Part shown: in pieces, positions 1 through 8,487 of the stretch
Position numbering within the stretch: the stretch's first letter is position 1
Layout of the letters: each line of letters begins with the position of its first letter
NCBI RefSeq assembly: GCF_028751545.1
Contig: NZ_CP071867.1
Coordinates: 124,001-188,000, forward strand
Length of the DNA stretch: 64,000 nt
Direction: 5' to 3'
Source of the DNA: Gilliamella sp. B3022
Lineage (GTDB): Bacteria > Pseudomonadota > Gammaproteobacteria > Enterobacterales > Orbaceae
Notes under the pieces: model-generated
Database searches by the model: none
Told to the model about the DNA's origin: nothing
What the model saw: the letters and a program-made list of their open reading frames with translations, nothing else
Translations under genes and position numbers: made by a program

Positions 1-332
1 TCCATACGTTCAAAAATGACACCTTGGTGCTCTATCAGGATCTTTTAAGGGATAAAGGATATAATTGCTTTCAAATAACTTCCATCAATCAAATGATCAG
101 GCTTAGTTTCTCTCAACTCTTACTCACGCAGGGTTATCATTTGTTTAAAAGAGAGCAAATATTGTCGTTGAGTAGCAATGTTGTTATTATCACTCTGATA
201 ATAACAACATCCTCCGTGACTTGCTTCAAATTGAACTGGTAAATTAATTAGATAAGTGCCTAAGCAACGGATTGAGGAATTTTCTAAGCTTTGCGTCACT
301 TGTTGTTTTTTTGATAAATCAGCCATACGCAC
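1..332 (-). pseudogene. Tli4-like T6SS immunity gene remnant, left edge
   Basis: Reading leftward from a GTG at 332, the frame gives a segment containing CLGTYLINLPVQF, which resembles the conserved 'C-x-G-R/T-Y-hydrophobic-x-h-P' start of Tli4-type immunity proteins to phospholipase effectors. The frame hits TAA at 120-122. It continues in the same frame with ELRETKPDHLIDGSYLK, meets a second stop near 47-49, then reads on to the window edge with GVIFERM. Two in-frame stops with protein-like sequence on both sides mean a dead gene. It lies just downstream of a decayed lipase, the usual effector/immunity order. The family name comes from memory of motifs, not a search. The gene runs off the window. 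Confidence 0.5.
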
Positions 333-364
333 TCGAGATAAGAGTTCGTATCTCCTTTAACTCA

Positions 365-920
365 GAAAGATCAAGACGATTTTTAGCACCAATATGATCT
401 GTTGCAGTTTTTTTCATTGATGTTGTTAACCTTCAACAACCCAACAGCTGACATGCTATTTTCTAAACGCCAAACTTTTTCTGAATTTATATCTCTGCTA
501 TCTTTATGTTTAACTTTTAAATTACTGCCCATCATTCCCGGAATAAAATATTTGGCACAATAATTCTTTCTTTTTTATTTAACATAGTATGTAGCTTATT
601 GTCTGTGGTTGGAACAGTATTATATTAGAACGACTGCTGTTGTTTTCTATTCCACATATTTTCCTACTTATCCAAGATTAATTTTCTAGGACTAAAGACT
701 CATATATCGATTAACCATTGATTTTTTTTTGATCCGTGACTCTTAAAAAATTTTTTTATCGGCAATGAATGCATTGTTGCTAAATAGAGAGGTTCGCATA
801 CATAAATTGGTTTGGATCATTTGCGGTTCAATCCACCATTCGTCTAACACTTCTATGACTTTTGATGATCCATTTATATCACATAAGCAAACCCTATTTG
901 CAATTAATACAGGATTTCGT
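365..920 (-). pseudogene. Decayed T6SS lipase-family effector (fragments)
   Basis: No long frame survives, but coherent pieces do. Reading leftward from 943 (overlapping the end of the neighbouring gene), one frame gives KVIEVLDEWWIEPQMIQTN. After about eight stop codons the same frame gives YFIPGMMGSNLKVKHKD followed by EKVWRLENSMSAVG. The PG-x-MGSNL...VWRL pattern is typical of the N-terminal part of alpha/beta-hydrolase lipases delivered by T6SS. A second frame then gives a short tail starting MKKTATDHIGAKNRLDL. The lipase body and its catalytic triad are missing, so a large internal deletion is inferred. Position between a VgrG cargo pair and a Tli4-like remnant fits an old effector/immunity unit. 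Confidence 0.5.
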
Positions 921-2078
921 CTAAGGTTGAGGATGAAAATCATCTATTTCATCTCTCCATTCATTATAATCCCAAGTTACTATTTTGGTTTTCAGCTCTT
1001 CCAAGTAGTCTAGTGCCGCTTGTTTTTCGGTTGGGCTAAGTTGCTGTTCTAATCGATGTTGAATTTGCTTATTATATTCCCAAACAGGCGGTAGTTGATA
1101 AGCATACCATGCTAAATTATTGCCTATCTTGATGATTTTTTGTTTTGCATAATCACTTAACAGCGACCAGGCATAGGCTTTCATCGGATCTTGATCCCGT
1201 CCTAAACCATATAAATACGCTTCAGTCACGCGTAATATTCCTATAATTGAGCTATGTTCCGCCATTAGCTGCGCATAATCTATGGCCTGTTTTAAATCGT
1301 CTAATTTTAATATTTTTCGGTATTCGATTAATTTATTCAGTTTCTCGTATTCTTTATCCTTGTAATGGTCTCCTTGTTGAAATAATATTCGGGCTGTTAA
1401 ATCTTCGTAACAGTGATAGCCACCTTCAATTGCAAAATTTAAATACTCAATACTTTTTTCTAATTGCTCATCTGGACAAGAGCGCGCCATTCCTTGTTCA
1501 TCATACCAACAAAAACCCATTCCCAAGCCCTTTTCATACGCAAAATAGGGATATTTTAAATCGGCAAACTTATCCCACAAATAACTTCTCATTTTAGTAC
1601 TTTTAAACACCTCTGGTTCTACTAACGGTTTACCTGCACTATCCACTAACTGATCCCGATACTTATCCATAAATTCTGTAAATGAGATCATCCCTTCTTC
1701 TTTGTAATCTTCATTAAAATGTTTCTGCCAAGTAAGGAGAGAATAATAATACGGCATGGCATTTTTATCCCATTGCCAGGCATGTTTTAAAAATTTGACT
1801 AAGTTGTCCGGACTAACTACCGCATGAAATACTTGATCGTCAAAGGCTGATTCATACAGCTTTTTAGCTTCGTCAATACGTAATAATTGATTTTCAGGAA
1901 TGGTTGAAGGGTAAATGGTAAAGTCCATAGGTAGATTTTCCAGTTGATTAAGCTTGTGGTTTCGTTTTTTTGAATGATCAGTATTTAAATAAATCAGACT
2001 AATCACAACACAAAAACCAATTACACATATGATTAACTTTTTTAGTAAAGATTGAATTGTTCTTGTAGGATAATTCAT
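921..2078 (-). CDS. Membrane-anchored Sel1/TPR-like protein, candidate immunity protein
   Basis: 385 residues. One N-terminal membrane segment (about residues 14-31, IICVIGFCVVISLIYL) precedes a soluble, probably periplasmic domain. The segments LNFAIEGGYHCYEDLTARIL and EAYLYGLGRDQDPMKAYAW look like Sel1-type alpha-alpha repeats (A-xx-G...Y-x-G-x-G...A). The start codon overlaps the stop of the upstream gene by one base (TAATG), so the two are translationally coupled. Sel1-repeat proteins are known as immunity partners for some T6SS effectors. Position directly after VgrG and a putative protease suggests this one neutralises that protease in the periplasm. That role is inference; the structural description is direct. 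Confidence 0.6.
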   Translation of the reverse strand: MNYPTRTIQSLLKKLIICVIGFCVVISLIYLNTDHSKKRNHKLNQLENLPMDFTIYPSTIPENQLLRIDEAKKLYESAFDDQVFHAVVSPDNLVKFLKHAWQWDKNAMPYYYSLLTWQKHFNEDYKEEGMISFTEFMDKYRDQLVDSAGKPLVEPEVFKSTKMRSYLWDKFADLKYPYFAYEKGLGMGFCWYDEQGMARSCPDEQLEKSIEYLNFAIEGGYHCYEDLTARILFQQGDHYKDKEYEKLNKLIEYRKILKLDDLKQAIDYAQLMAEHSSIIGILRVTEAYLYGLGRDQDPMKAYAWSLLSDYAKQKIIKIGNNLAWYAYQLPPVWEYNKQIQHRLEQQLSPTEKQAALDYLEELKTKIVTWDYNEWRDEIDDFHPQP

Positions 2079-3061
2079 TAAAGATATTCCAAATCATTCT
2101 GATTAAAGACATCCACTTTGACAATGCGACCTTCTAATTTGCCTTTGTTAAAAACCCGGCAAGGTAAAATTTGATTTTTGGGTGCAAGTTTTTTTATTTC
2201 TTCATATATGGGATAAATGGGATTTAGTACACCTCTTTTAATCATTTCTTCCTTATAAACATTCATATTTATCAATGTTTTTTTGTATGTTTCTCCAGTG
2301 GATAAAGCATATCCCCATAGGGCACAAGAAGTAAATGGCATGATCATTTTATTGATCTCTCTTTTTGGTCGATATTTATAAGAAGCATTATCTAATGTGG
2401 AATTGGATGCTGTAATCTGTCCATAACCCATGATACTAACTGCAAGATTACTAAACTCGTCAACATTGCCCGCAAAATTTGCATAAGTCACTTGTCCTAA
2501 ACAACGAGTTTCTTGTAATTCTGATATGGTTTTCGCTAAACAAATTTGATTCTTTATTTTTGTTATATCTAGCGTATCTTCATACGCACTACCCCGACAA
2601 GAGTGTAAAACAAAAATGCCCTCATTTGGGTGCCAAGGTAAACGCTTTATGTTATCTTCTTTGTCAAAACAAATTTTTTTATTATTTCTAAAAATTAAAG
2701 ATTCATGGCTACCATGACCGAAATAATGAACTTGCCACAATGCGTATTTTGCTGCCGTTTTAGCGTTGGTAAGTTCATTATACAACTTTGTCCATTCTGC
2801 TTTAAATTGTGGTGGATGTTCAAAACCTTTAATAATTCTTACTTCTGCATTTGGATATTTTTTCAATATTCTCGATCGTTTATGTTCTGCTGCTCTTTTA
2901 AAGTCTGATGCTCCCGTACCACCATAAGCAAATAACACAAATAAAGGAATTTGCACATTTTTTAGTTTGATGTTATGAAAGACTATGTTTCCACGTTCAA
3001 TTTTTTTTGTTTGGGCCGTAAATACAGGGCGATTTTTTTGATTTCCATTGTTATTGGGCAT
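2078..3061 (-). CDS. Putative caspase-like (clan CD) cysteine protease, VgrG-linked cargo
   Basis: 327 residues, no signal peptide or membrane segment. A hydrophobic strand (FVLFAYGG, residues 41-48) is followed by an alpha/beta region, then VHYFGHGSH with His116, then a strand and FVLHSCRGS with Cys155. The 'hydrophobic-x-GHG' and 'h-H-S-C-x-G' blocks about 39 residues apart match the His-Cys dyad layout of clan CD peptidases (caspases, CHAT, gingipain types). It starts 7 bases after the vgrG stop and is coupled to a membrane-anchored Sel1-like protein. The cluster therefore reads VgrG, effector, immunity. I do not recognise a named family. Other reading: a non-catalytic structural protein whose motifs match by chance. 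Confidence 0.55.
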   Translation of the reverse strand: MPNNNGNQKNRPVFTAQTKKIERGNIVFHNIKLKNVQIPLFVLFAYGGTGASDFKRAAEHKRSRILKKYPNAEVRIIKGFEHPPQFKAEWTKLYNELTNAKTAAKYALWQVHYFGHGSHESLIFRNNKKICFDKEDNIKRLPWHPNEGIFVLHSCRGSAYEDTLDITKIKNQICLAKTISELQETRCLGQVTYANFAGNVDEFSNLAVSIMGYGQITASNSTLDNASYKYRPKREINKMIMPFTSCALWGYALSTGETYKKTLINMNVYKEEMIKRGVLNPIYPIYEEIKKLAPKNQILPCRVFNKGKLEGRIVKVDVFNQNDLEYL

Positions 3062-3068
3062 AATTAAC

Positions 3069-5891
3069 TTACCTGCTTATCATTTCTATGGTTATTGTTT
3101 CGTTTTCATTGACAGTATGAAAGGCTTTTGTATGTCCATTTTCATCCGTTTTACCCTGCACTTTTTTTCCATCAGGTAGTGTGGCAATATAAGGCTCGTT
3201 GGCATAGATTTTTCCGGTTTCATCATTGCAAATAAATTTCACCGCATAATCACCTATCATATCAGGCAACGTTAACGAGTCACTATTTATCGTTGCCGGT
3301 CCCATTTTTTGCAGAGCATTGCTTTTTATATACACATTATCCGCTGTGCCCAGCTCAATGCCCTCACGGCTGATTTTGATAAAAGAGCCACCACACATTA
3401 ACGTCAGCTCTTCGCTTGCTGTGAGGGTGAGTTCACCGTCCACACTGTCGATTTTGATATCTTGTTGAGCCGCCATATTCAAGTTGGCATTTTGCGCTTG
3501 CAGGTTGATTTCCCCCTGATTGGCCAACAGTTTCATGCCCGATTTATGGGCAAATAAGCCTATGGCTTCGCCGGATGTGACTGTGATGTTTTTCAGGGCA
3601 TGGATGTCGGTTTGGTGTTCACTGGTTAAGGAAATACTGTTACTCGAGGACAGTTGGATATTTTCCGGACTGGTTAACGCAATGCCTGCCTGTGCATAAG
3701 CTAAGATGCCACTTTCAGTGAGCGTCGTTAACGCTGCTTTAAGCTGGTCCTGACTGGCGGTGTCAGCACCGTGTGCGTCGCATTGATTGGCAGCCTGTTG
3801 CAGCGCTTTGGCTATCGATAAGGCATTTTCCAGCTGGGTAATGGCGCCTTGCATATCCAGTTGCTGACCTTGCGCTTTGGGCTCGGTTTGTGTCGTCAGG
3901 TATAAGCCTTTTTCAGCCGCTATCGACCCCCATTCATCGGTGCGCAGTTCAAACCCTTCACCCCGTAACGCTTTTTTTTGGTTGACTAAGTGTCCCAGAT
4001 TGAGTTGCGTTTTGCCGTATTCGGTCGCCAGCTTGATGTGCTCCTGCCCCCGTTTGTCTTCCATGCGCAGTTTGTTATTGGTGGGGGTGCGAATCACATT
4101 GCGGTGTTTGTTTATCGTGGTCACCAGGTCAGGGTGCACACTGTCGTGCAGGGCATGGGCGATATACGGTCGGTCCGGATTGCCGTTGGTGAAGGCGACC
4201 GCCACTTGCGTGCCGTCAATGAGCGGAAAGTGAATGCCATAGGTGCTGCCGGCATACGGTCTGGCCAGTCTTAACCATAGGCTCTCTTCCCCGTTTTTCC
4301 ACGCTTTTAAGTCAAAGTTAAATTTAACCCGATAACGACCCTGTGTATCAATGTAACCGTAAGTGTCATTATCCGGACTGCTTACCCGTGCCGGCAGGGT
4401 GCCGTGCACCGTCGGCGCCGGCAGCGGTGCCGGTCGGTAAGGTTTTAAGGCGTGATACGGTATGGCGGTAAAACGCAGTTCGTAAGCTTCGGTGCGGTTG
4501 CCTTGCCCTTCCACACTTAATATTAGGACGCCCTCATCAATGTCCATCCATGGACTACCGTTAATCTGTATGCGTTGACCCGGTGTCAGATTGGCATGAT
4601 TGCTTTTCCCGTGGATGATAGTTTGTTGACTGATGGCGTGTTCATGACGTATTCGCGCATACCAGTTACCACTTTCCACCGCATTGTCGTAAGGATTGTC
4701 GCTGTTATGATGGCTCTTGTCATTGTCATTGTCATTGCTATTGTGATAATTGTTGTTATTGTCGTTATTGTTGTTGCTATCTTCCTCTTCCCCGTCTTTC
4801 TCTGCCTGACCGTGTGTGGTCAGACCTTTGTAATGCTCATCATAACGGTAATCGGTGCCATAAGTGGTGGTGTCTTTCGGTTGGCTGTTGACTTCACCAA
4901 CGAAACTGGCGTTGGCATCGCGGTAGTTATAATCCTGCACCTTAACCGAGGATTCGACGACCTGACTGCGCAAGGTGATGTCCCAGACACTTTCCCGTCC
5001 ACCATCCAGGGTGCCACTGGGCGGTTGGTAACGGATATCCGACGCCTGCCCATACCCCTGCTCGTTATCACTGATGACCATCACATCACAATGATGCTCG
5101 CCATGCGTTTCAAACCGGAAATACACCCCCACATCCGCCAGCAGTCGTTGAATGAATGCCAGGTCACTTTCCTGCCATTGCGTGATGAATTCTCGCTCCG
5201 GATAGTGATGGTTTAATTCCAGACGATAATCCACCCCCGTATAGCCATGACTGCGCAGGACTTCTTCAACCACACTTATCACGCTTTGTTTCTGAAAAAT
5301 GGCATAATTGTGACTTAACCCCAGTCTTGCCAATGGTGAGGATAAGACCACCTGATAGCGGACCTCGTCGTGACTGACCGATAACTGTCCAAATGTGGTT
5401 ATCACGCCATAGAGCGTACGTGATGCACCTTGTGAGAATAAGGCGTTCAATGAATTGAGTGGCGTGTTTTGCTTTAACCCGTTTAAGGGCGCTGTCGCGC
5501 TTTGAGGATTGACCGACGACTCGGAGGGTTTTAATTCGTGCAATGCATCAAATGGGGTGCTGGCGTTCAGTAAGTCTGAGGCACCCAATGCCAAAGAGGT
5601 CAAATCGGCATGAACAGGATTGAAACGAAACCAGGCTTTTTGATTGAGAAACGATTCCGCATCCAGATGTGGATGTGGGCTGGTAAAGGTGATGGTGTAA
5701 TGCCAGGGCTGGTTAAGTTGTTCATTGCCGGCAACCTGTAAAACCGAAATCGGCGCGCTTTGACCATCGACAGTTAAGGTATAGCGATTATGGGCGGTGC
5801 CTTTCTTCAGACTGCGCTTTAATCCATGTTTTAAACCATGACTTAAACCATTTTCCAATGGATTGATCAGATGGGTTAATCCTTTATCCAT
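3069..5891 (-). CDS. vgrG: Type VI secretion spike protein VgrG with C-terminal transthyretin-like extension
   Basis: 940 residues. After an unusual N-terminus with GL-x-HGLK repeats (about residues 14-28), the Phage_GPD/gp27-like part begins near YTLTVDGQ. The gp5-like OB region (VKFNFDLKAW, LARPYAGSTYG, GTQVAVAFTNGNPDRPY) follows at about 520-590. A DUF2345 beta-helix runs to about 860. The last 65 or so residues (YAVKFICNDETGKIYANEPY ... NENETITIEM) look like the transthyretin-like tail that in other VgrGs binds cargo. An Asn/Asp-rich stretch is inserted at about 365-397. Start ATG has a good site (AGAGGATAACATG). It should form the T6SS tip and carry the downstream protease. No other T6SS structural genes are in the window. 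Confidence 0.95.
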   Translation of the reverse strand: MDKGLTHLINPLENGLSHGLKHGLKRSLKKGTAHNRYTLTVDGQSAPISVLQVAGNEQLNQPWHYTITFTSPHPHLDAESFLNQKAWFRFNPVHADLTSLALGASDLLNASTPFDALHELKPSESSVNPQSATAPLNGLKQNTPLNSLNALFSQGASRTLYGVITTFGQLSVSHDEVRYQVVLSSPLARLGLSHNYAIFQKQSVISVVEEVLRSHGYTGVDYRLELNHHYPEREFITQWQESDLAFIQRLLADVGVYFRFETHGEHHCDVMVISDNEQGYGQASDIRYQPPSGTLDGGRESVWDITLRSQVVESSVKVQDYNYRDANASFVGEVNSQPKDTTTYGTDYRYDEHYKGLTTHGQAEKDGEEEDSNNNNDNNNNYHNSNDNDNDKSHHNSDNPYDNAVESGNWYARIRHEHAISQQTIIHGKSNHANLTPGQRIQINGSPWMDIDEGVLILSVEGQGNRTEAYELRFTAIPYHALKPYRPAPLPAPTVHGTLPARVSSPDNDTYGYIDTQGRYRVKFNFDLKAWKNGEESLWLRLARPYAGSTYGIHFPLIDGTQVAVAFTNGNPDRPYIAHALHDSVHPDLVTTINKHRNVIRTPTNNKLRMEDKRGQEHIKLATEYGKTQLNLGHLVNQKKALRGEGFELRTDEWGSIAAEKGLYLTTQTEPKAQGQQLDMQGAITQLENALSIAKALQQAANQCDAHGADTASQDQLKAALTTLTESGILAYAQAGIALTSPENIQLSSSNSISLTSEHQTDIHALKNITVTSGEAIGLFAHKSGMKLLANQGEINLQAQNANLNMAAQQDIKIDSVDGELTLTASEELTLMCGGSFIKISREGIELGTADNVYIKSNALQKMGPATINSDSLTLPDMIGDYAVKFICNDETGKIYANEPYIATLPDGKKVQGKTDENGHTKAFHTVNENETITIEMISR
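4705..4790 (-). repeat. Low-complexity Asn/Asp-coding repeat inside vgrG
   Basis: The plus strand shows runs of ATTGTC/ATTGTT units that encode an Asn/Asp/His-rich linker in VgrG. A 16-base core, TTATTGTTGTTGCTAT, recurs just upstream of the vgrG start near 5943-5958. The array could change length by slippage without breaking frame when units are multiples of three. Confidence 0.7.
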
Positions 5892-6452
5892 GTTATCCTC
5901 TTTTAGTATTTCATGCTTACGAAATATAGATTATTGTTATTATTGTTGTTGCTATTGTTATGAACAATTATTTAACTTTACTTTGACAACAAAAGGTTGA
6001 TTTTTTTATTGAGAAACATCATTCAAATCTGAAGCGAATTCGTGTTAAAAAATAACCTAAAAAAGAATATAAAATACCCTGTTTCGTGTATTTTGCAACC
6101 TTTTTTTGAAAAATACTTTAATTTTAATTTAAGAAGATAACTTACAGATATAATTAATAAATAATCAAAAAAAATAACGATTTGTCATTTAAACATTGTA
6201 AGAAAAGAATTTACATCAACGATCCATACGTGAATGAAATTTTTTATAAAAACATCTCAATTTTTATTGTTCAATGAAAAATCAGATAATTAACTTTTGT
6301 TTTTTATTTTCGAATTATTTACATTTATTGCCATATTTTTTACTAAATAGACACTTAATTACCCTGTAAATTATATAAACATTGGTATTAACGGTTTAGC
6401 TATCAATTTCAATATTTTGAAATTTTTTTTACGATTTCTTTTCAGATCAAAT

Positions 6453-6482
6453 TTGACAAAATAAGATTAAAAATTCTATTAT
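6453..6482 (+). promoter_or_regulatory. Strong sigma70-type promoter for candidate sRNA
   Basis: A perfect -35 hexamer TTGACA (6453-6458) and TATTAT at -10 (6477-6482) are separated by 18 bases. Transcription is expected to start near 6489. No protein gene follows; an intrinsic terminator lies about 65 bases downstream. Confidence 0.55.
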
Positions 6483-6488
6483 TTAACA

Positions 6489-6557
6489 ACTTTCTCGTTA
6501 TATGCGTCATCCCTTGCATATGATCCTCTGGTGTTGATCACCGGAGGAATTTTTTCT
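6489..6557 (+). ncRNA. Candidate small RNA, about 68 nt
   Basis: Between the promoter and a terminator the transcript would hold a first hairpin, ATATGC (6500-6505) with GCATAT (6516-6521), whose 10-base loop is GTCATCCCTT. A second hairpin follows directly: CCTCTGGTG (6525-6533), loop TTGAT, CACCGGAGG (6539-6547), nine pairs with one wobble, then AATTTTTTC. The second is a textbook rho-independent terminator. No start codon gives a credible peptide. I do not recognise an RNA family. It is oriented divergently from vgrG. Confidence 0.5.
6525..6556 (+). terminator. Rho-independent terminator of the candidate sRNA
   Basis: A nine-pair GC-rich stem with a five-base loop is followed by a run of six T. 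No annotated plus-strand gene lies upstream within the window's first 6.5 kb, so it must serve a short transcript. Confidence 0.75.
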
Positions 6558-7452
6558 TCTTAACCCCTTATTTTTTAATTTTATATTCTTTTTTCATAAC
6601 TTTTTACTACACAATAAGTTCCATTTTCCCGTACAGTTTTTTATTAACGTTTTAAAAATTAATTATAAAATAAGAAAGAAAGTTAGATTTTAAATTCTTT
6701 TAATGATAATTAATCCACCATAATTTGTGTGCTTTTAGTGTAAAAAAATTAACTAAAGCAAATTGAAGTTGCTAATCAGCTTTAATAGCTATATTTGCTT
6801 TATCATACTAGTTTTTAATTAAATAATTTTATTTAATATTAATCGGATATTATACAAATTTATGGTTATTACTAATCATTGTTTAGCCGAGACTTCTAAT
6901 ATTTAGTAAATGGATTTTTATGTAAAAATGATTTTTAATAATTGATAGGTTTTATTTTAACCTATATTGTGACGTTAACTCTATAGCAATTAAGACATAA
7001 TCCTTTTATTTTTTTCAAAAAAAACAATAAATAATTTTGTCTATAAGCTCATTTGGGCTTAAAATGGAGAAGGTAAAGTAGATTACTAAAAAATTTCAAC
7101 TATTCAAAATGTTAATCTTTATTTTTAATGCTATTTTTCATAAAATGCGATTATTTAGCTTACTTCTTCCTTTAAGGAACAATGATAATTTGCACTTAAT
7201 GAGTTTAAACCTTTTTTAAAGATCTTTTTACGTCATGCAATTATTTACTTTATAAATATTCTTAAAATTGCACATTATTTATAGACCAATCTATTAAATT
7301 GAAGAATCTAATAAAGTAATAAATCCTCAGTAGGTTAAATAAATAGCGTTTTATTTTTGAATGAGATAAAAATACTATTTATAAAATATCTATTATTTGA
7401 TTGATAGAAATAAAAAATGATTTAAATAAAATGGATACGATATTAAACACTT

Positions 7453-7524
7453 CGACCCCAGCAGGAATCGAACCTGCAATTAGCCCTTAGGAGGGGCTCG
7501 TTATATCCATTTAACTATGAGGTC
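7453..7524 (-). tRNA. argW: tRNA-Arg(CCU)
   Basis: Read on the minus strand the 72 bases fold into a full cloverleaf. The acceptor is GACCTCA/TGGGGTC, the D-arm GTTA-8-TAAC, the anticodon stem AGCCC/GGGCT with loop CTCCTAA (anticodon CCU), and the T-arm GCAGG-TTCGATT-CCTGC. The CCA end is not encoded. The gene closely resembles E. coli argW, a frequent integration hotspot; here the T6SS island lies on its 3' side. Confidence 0.95.
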
Positions 7525-7659
7525 ATAGAAGCATGCATTTTAATAAATTTTAACAAACATTGCTATTCAAATCATGAAAAATTTTCTATTTTGAGTAAAC
7601 ATGATACAATCATGTTCATTCAATACTTTACCATTTTTATTCGATAATTCGGTAACATT

Positions 7660-8418
7660 ATGAAAAAAAAAATAATAGGTATGATGTTTACGGTTTTGGC
7701 ACTGACAAGTTGTGCAACTTATCAGCCTGAGACAAATAGTTATTCTGATCCGTTATCTGGGTTCAATAGAACTATGTTTAATGTTAATTATTATGCACTC
7801 GATCCTTACATTTTGCGACCTGCCGCAGTTGTTTGGAAAGATTATGTACCCACACCGATACGTAAAGGAGTCGTTAATTTTTCATCTAACCTTTCAGAAC
7901 CCGCATCAATGGTCAATAGTGCTCTACAAGGTGAAGGTCATGAAGCAGGTAAACATTTAGCTCGATTCTTTTTAAATACCATTTTTGGTGTAGCCGGTTT
8001 ATTTGATGTTGCAGGTATGGCTGATCCACAATTACAAAAAGGTTCTAAACGTAGTTTTGGTGATGTATTAGGTCATTATGATACACCTTATGGTCCCTAT
8101 GTTGTGTTACCTTTCTATGGTTCTGCAACAATCCGCCAAGAAGGTGGTGATATTGTCGATACTTTATATCCGCCACTTGTTTGGTTAGATTGGGAATGGG
8201 CATTAGTCCGAAGCGTATTTGATGGTATTGAAGCTCGCGCTATGGCAATTGAGTATGAAGATTTGCTTAAAAATAGTGATGATCCTTATAACTTTATGCG
8301 TAATGCTTACTTCCAACGTAATGATTTTAATGCGTCTGGTGGTAAAGTTGATGAGCAAAAACAGCAGCAACGGCAAGAAAGCATTAATAGCATAATTAAT
8401 GACATAGATTCTCAATAA
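7660..8418 (+). CDS. mlaA: Phospholipid-trafficking outer-membrane lipoprotein MlaA (VacJ)
   Basis: 252 residues. A lipoprotein signal ends at LTSC (Cys at about 19). The MlaA domain follows with DPLSGFNRTMFNVNYYALD, FFLNTIFGVAGLFDVAGMAD and DVLGHYDTPYGPYVVLPFYG, all typical. MlaA sits in the outer membrane with porins and removes mislocalised phospholipid from the outer leaflet for the MlaBCDEF system. Length matches the family (about 250). It stands alone, with its own terminator downstream. The rest of the Mla system is not in the window. Confidence 0.96.
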   Translation: MKKKIIGMMFTVLALTSCATYQPETNSYSDPLSGFNRTMFNVNYYALDPYILRPAAVVWKDYVPTPIRKGVVNFSSNLSEPASMVNSALQGEGHEAGKHLARFFLNTIFGVAGLFDVAGMADPQLQKGSKRSFGDVLGHYDTPYGPYVVLPFYGSATIRQEGGDIVDTLYPPLVWLDWEWALVRSVFDGIEARAMAIEYEDLLKNSDDPYNFMRNAYFQRNDFNASGGKVDEQKQQQRQESINSIINDIDSQ

Positions 8419-8442
8419 GCTCAATTAATTATATTTTTAAAA

Positions 8443-8466
8443 GCCGCCTTGTTTGGCGGTTTTTTA
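8443..8466 (+). terminator. Terminator after mlaA
   Basis: CCGCC (8444-8448) pairs with GGCGG (8555-equivalent position 8455-8459), followed by seven T. It ends the mlaA transcript before the convergent gene at 8488. Confidence 0.85.
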
Positions 8467-8487
8467 TGTATTTTATAAAATTTTTTT

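Larger units (their letters stand above)
5892..7452. other. 1.5 kb AT-rich intergenic region without protein genes
   Basis: No open frame on either strand looks protein-like and codon use is not coding. The stretch lies between the vgrG start and a tRNA-Arg, so it holds the vgrG promoter region. The only clear structure is the promoter/hairpin/terminator set at 6453-6556 listed separately. A short hairpin (AAGCTC...GGGCTT) near 7046 has no T-tract. Confidence 0.6.

Noticed and set aside
24-242. Plus-strand 72-codon frame at the left edge
   Set aside because: It opposes the Tli4-like remnant, which reads as protein on the minus strand; this frame does not.
4575-5216. A 213-codon open frame antisense to vgrG, rich in Val/Ile
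   Set aside because: It is the shadow of the Asn/Asp-coding repeat and flanking vgrG codons; no ribosome site and no family pattern.
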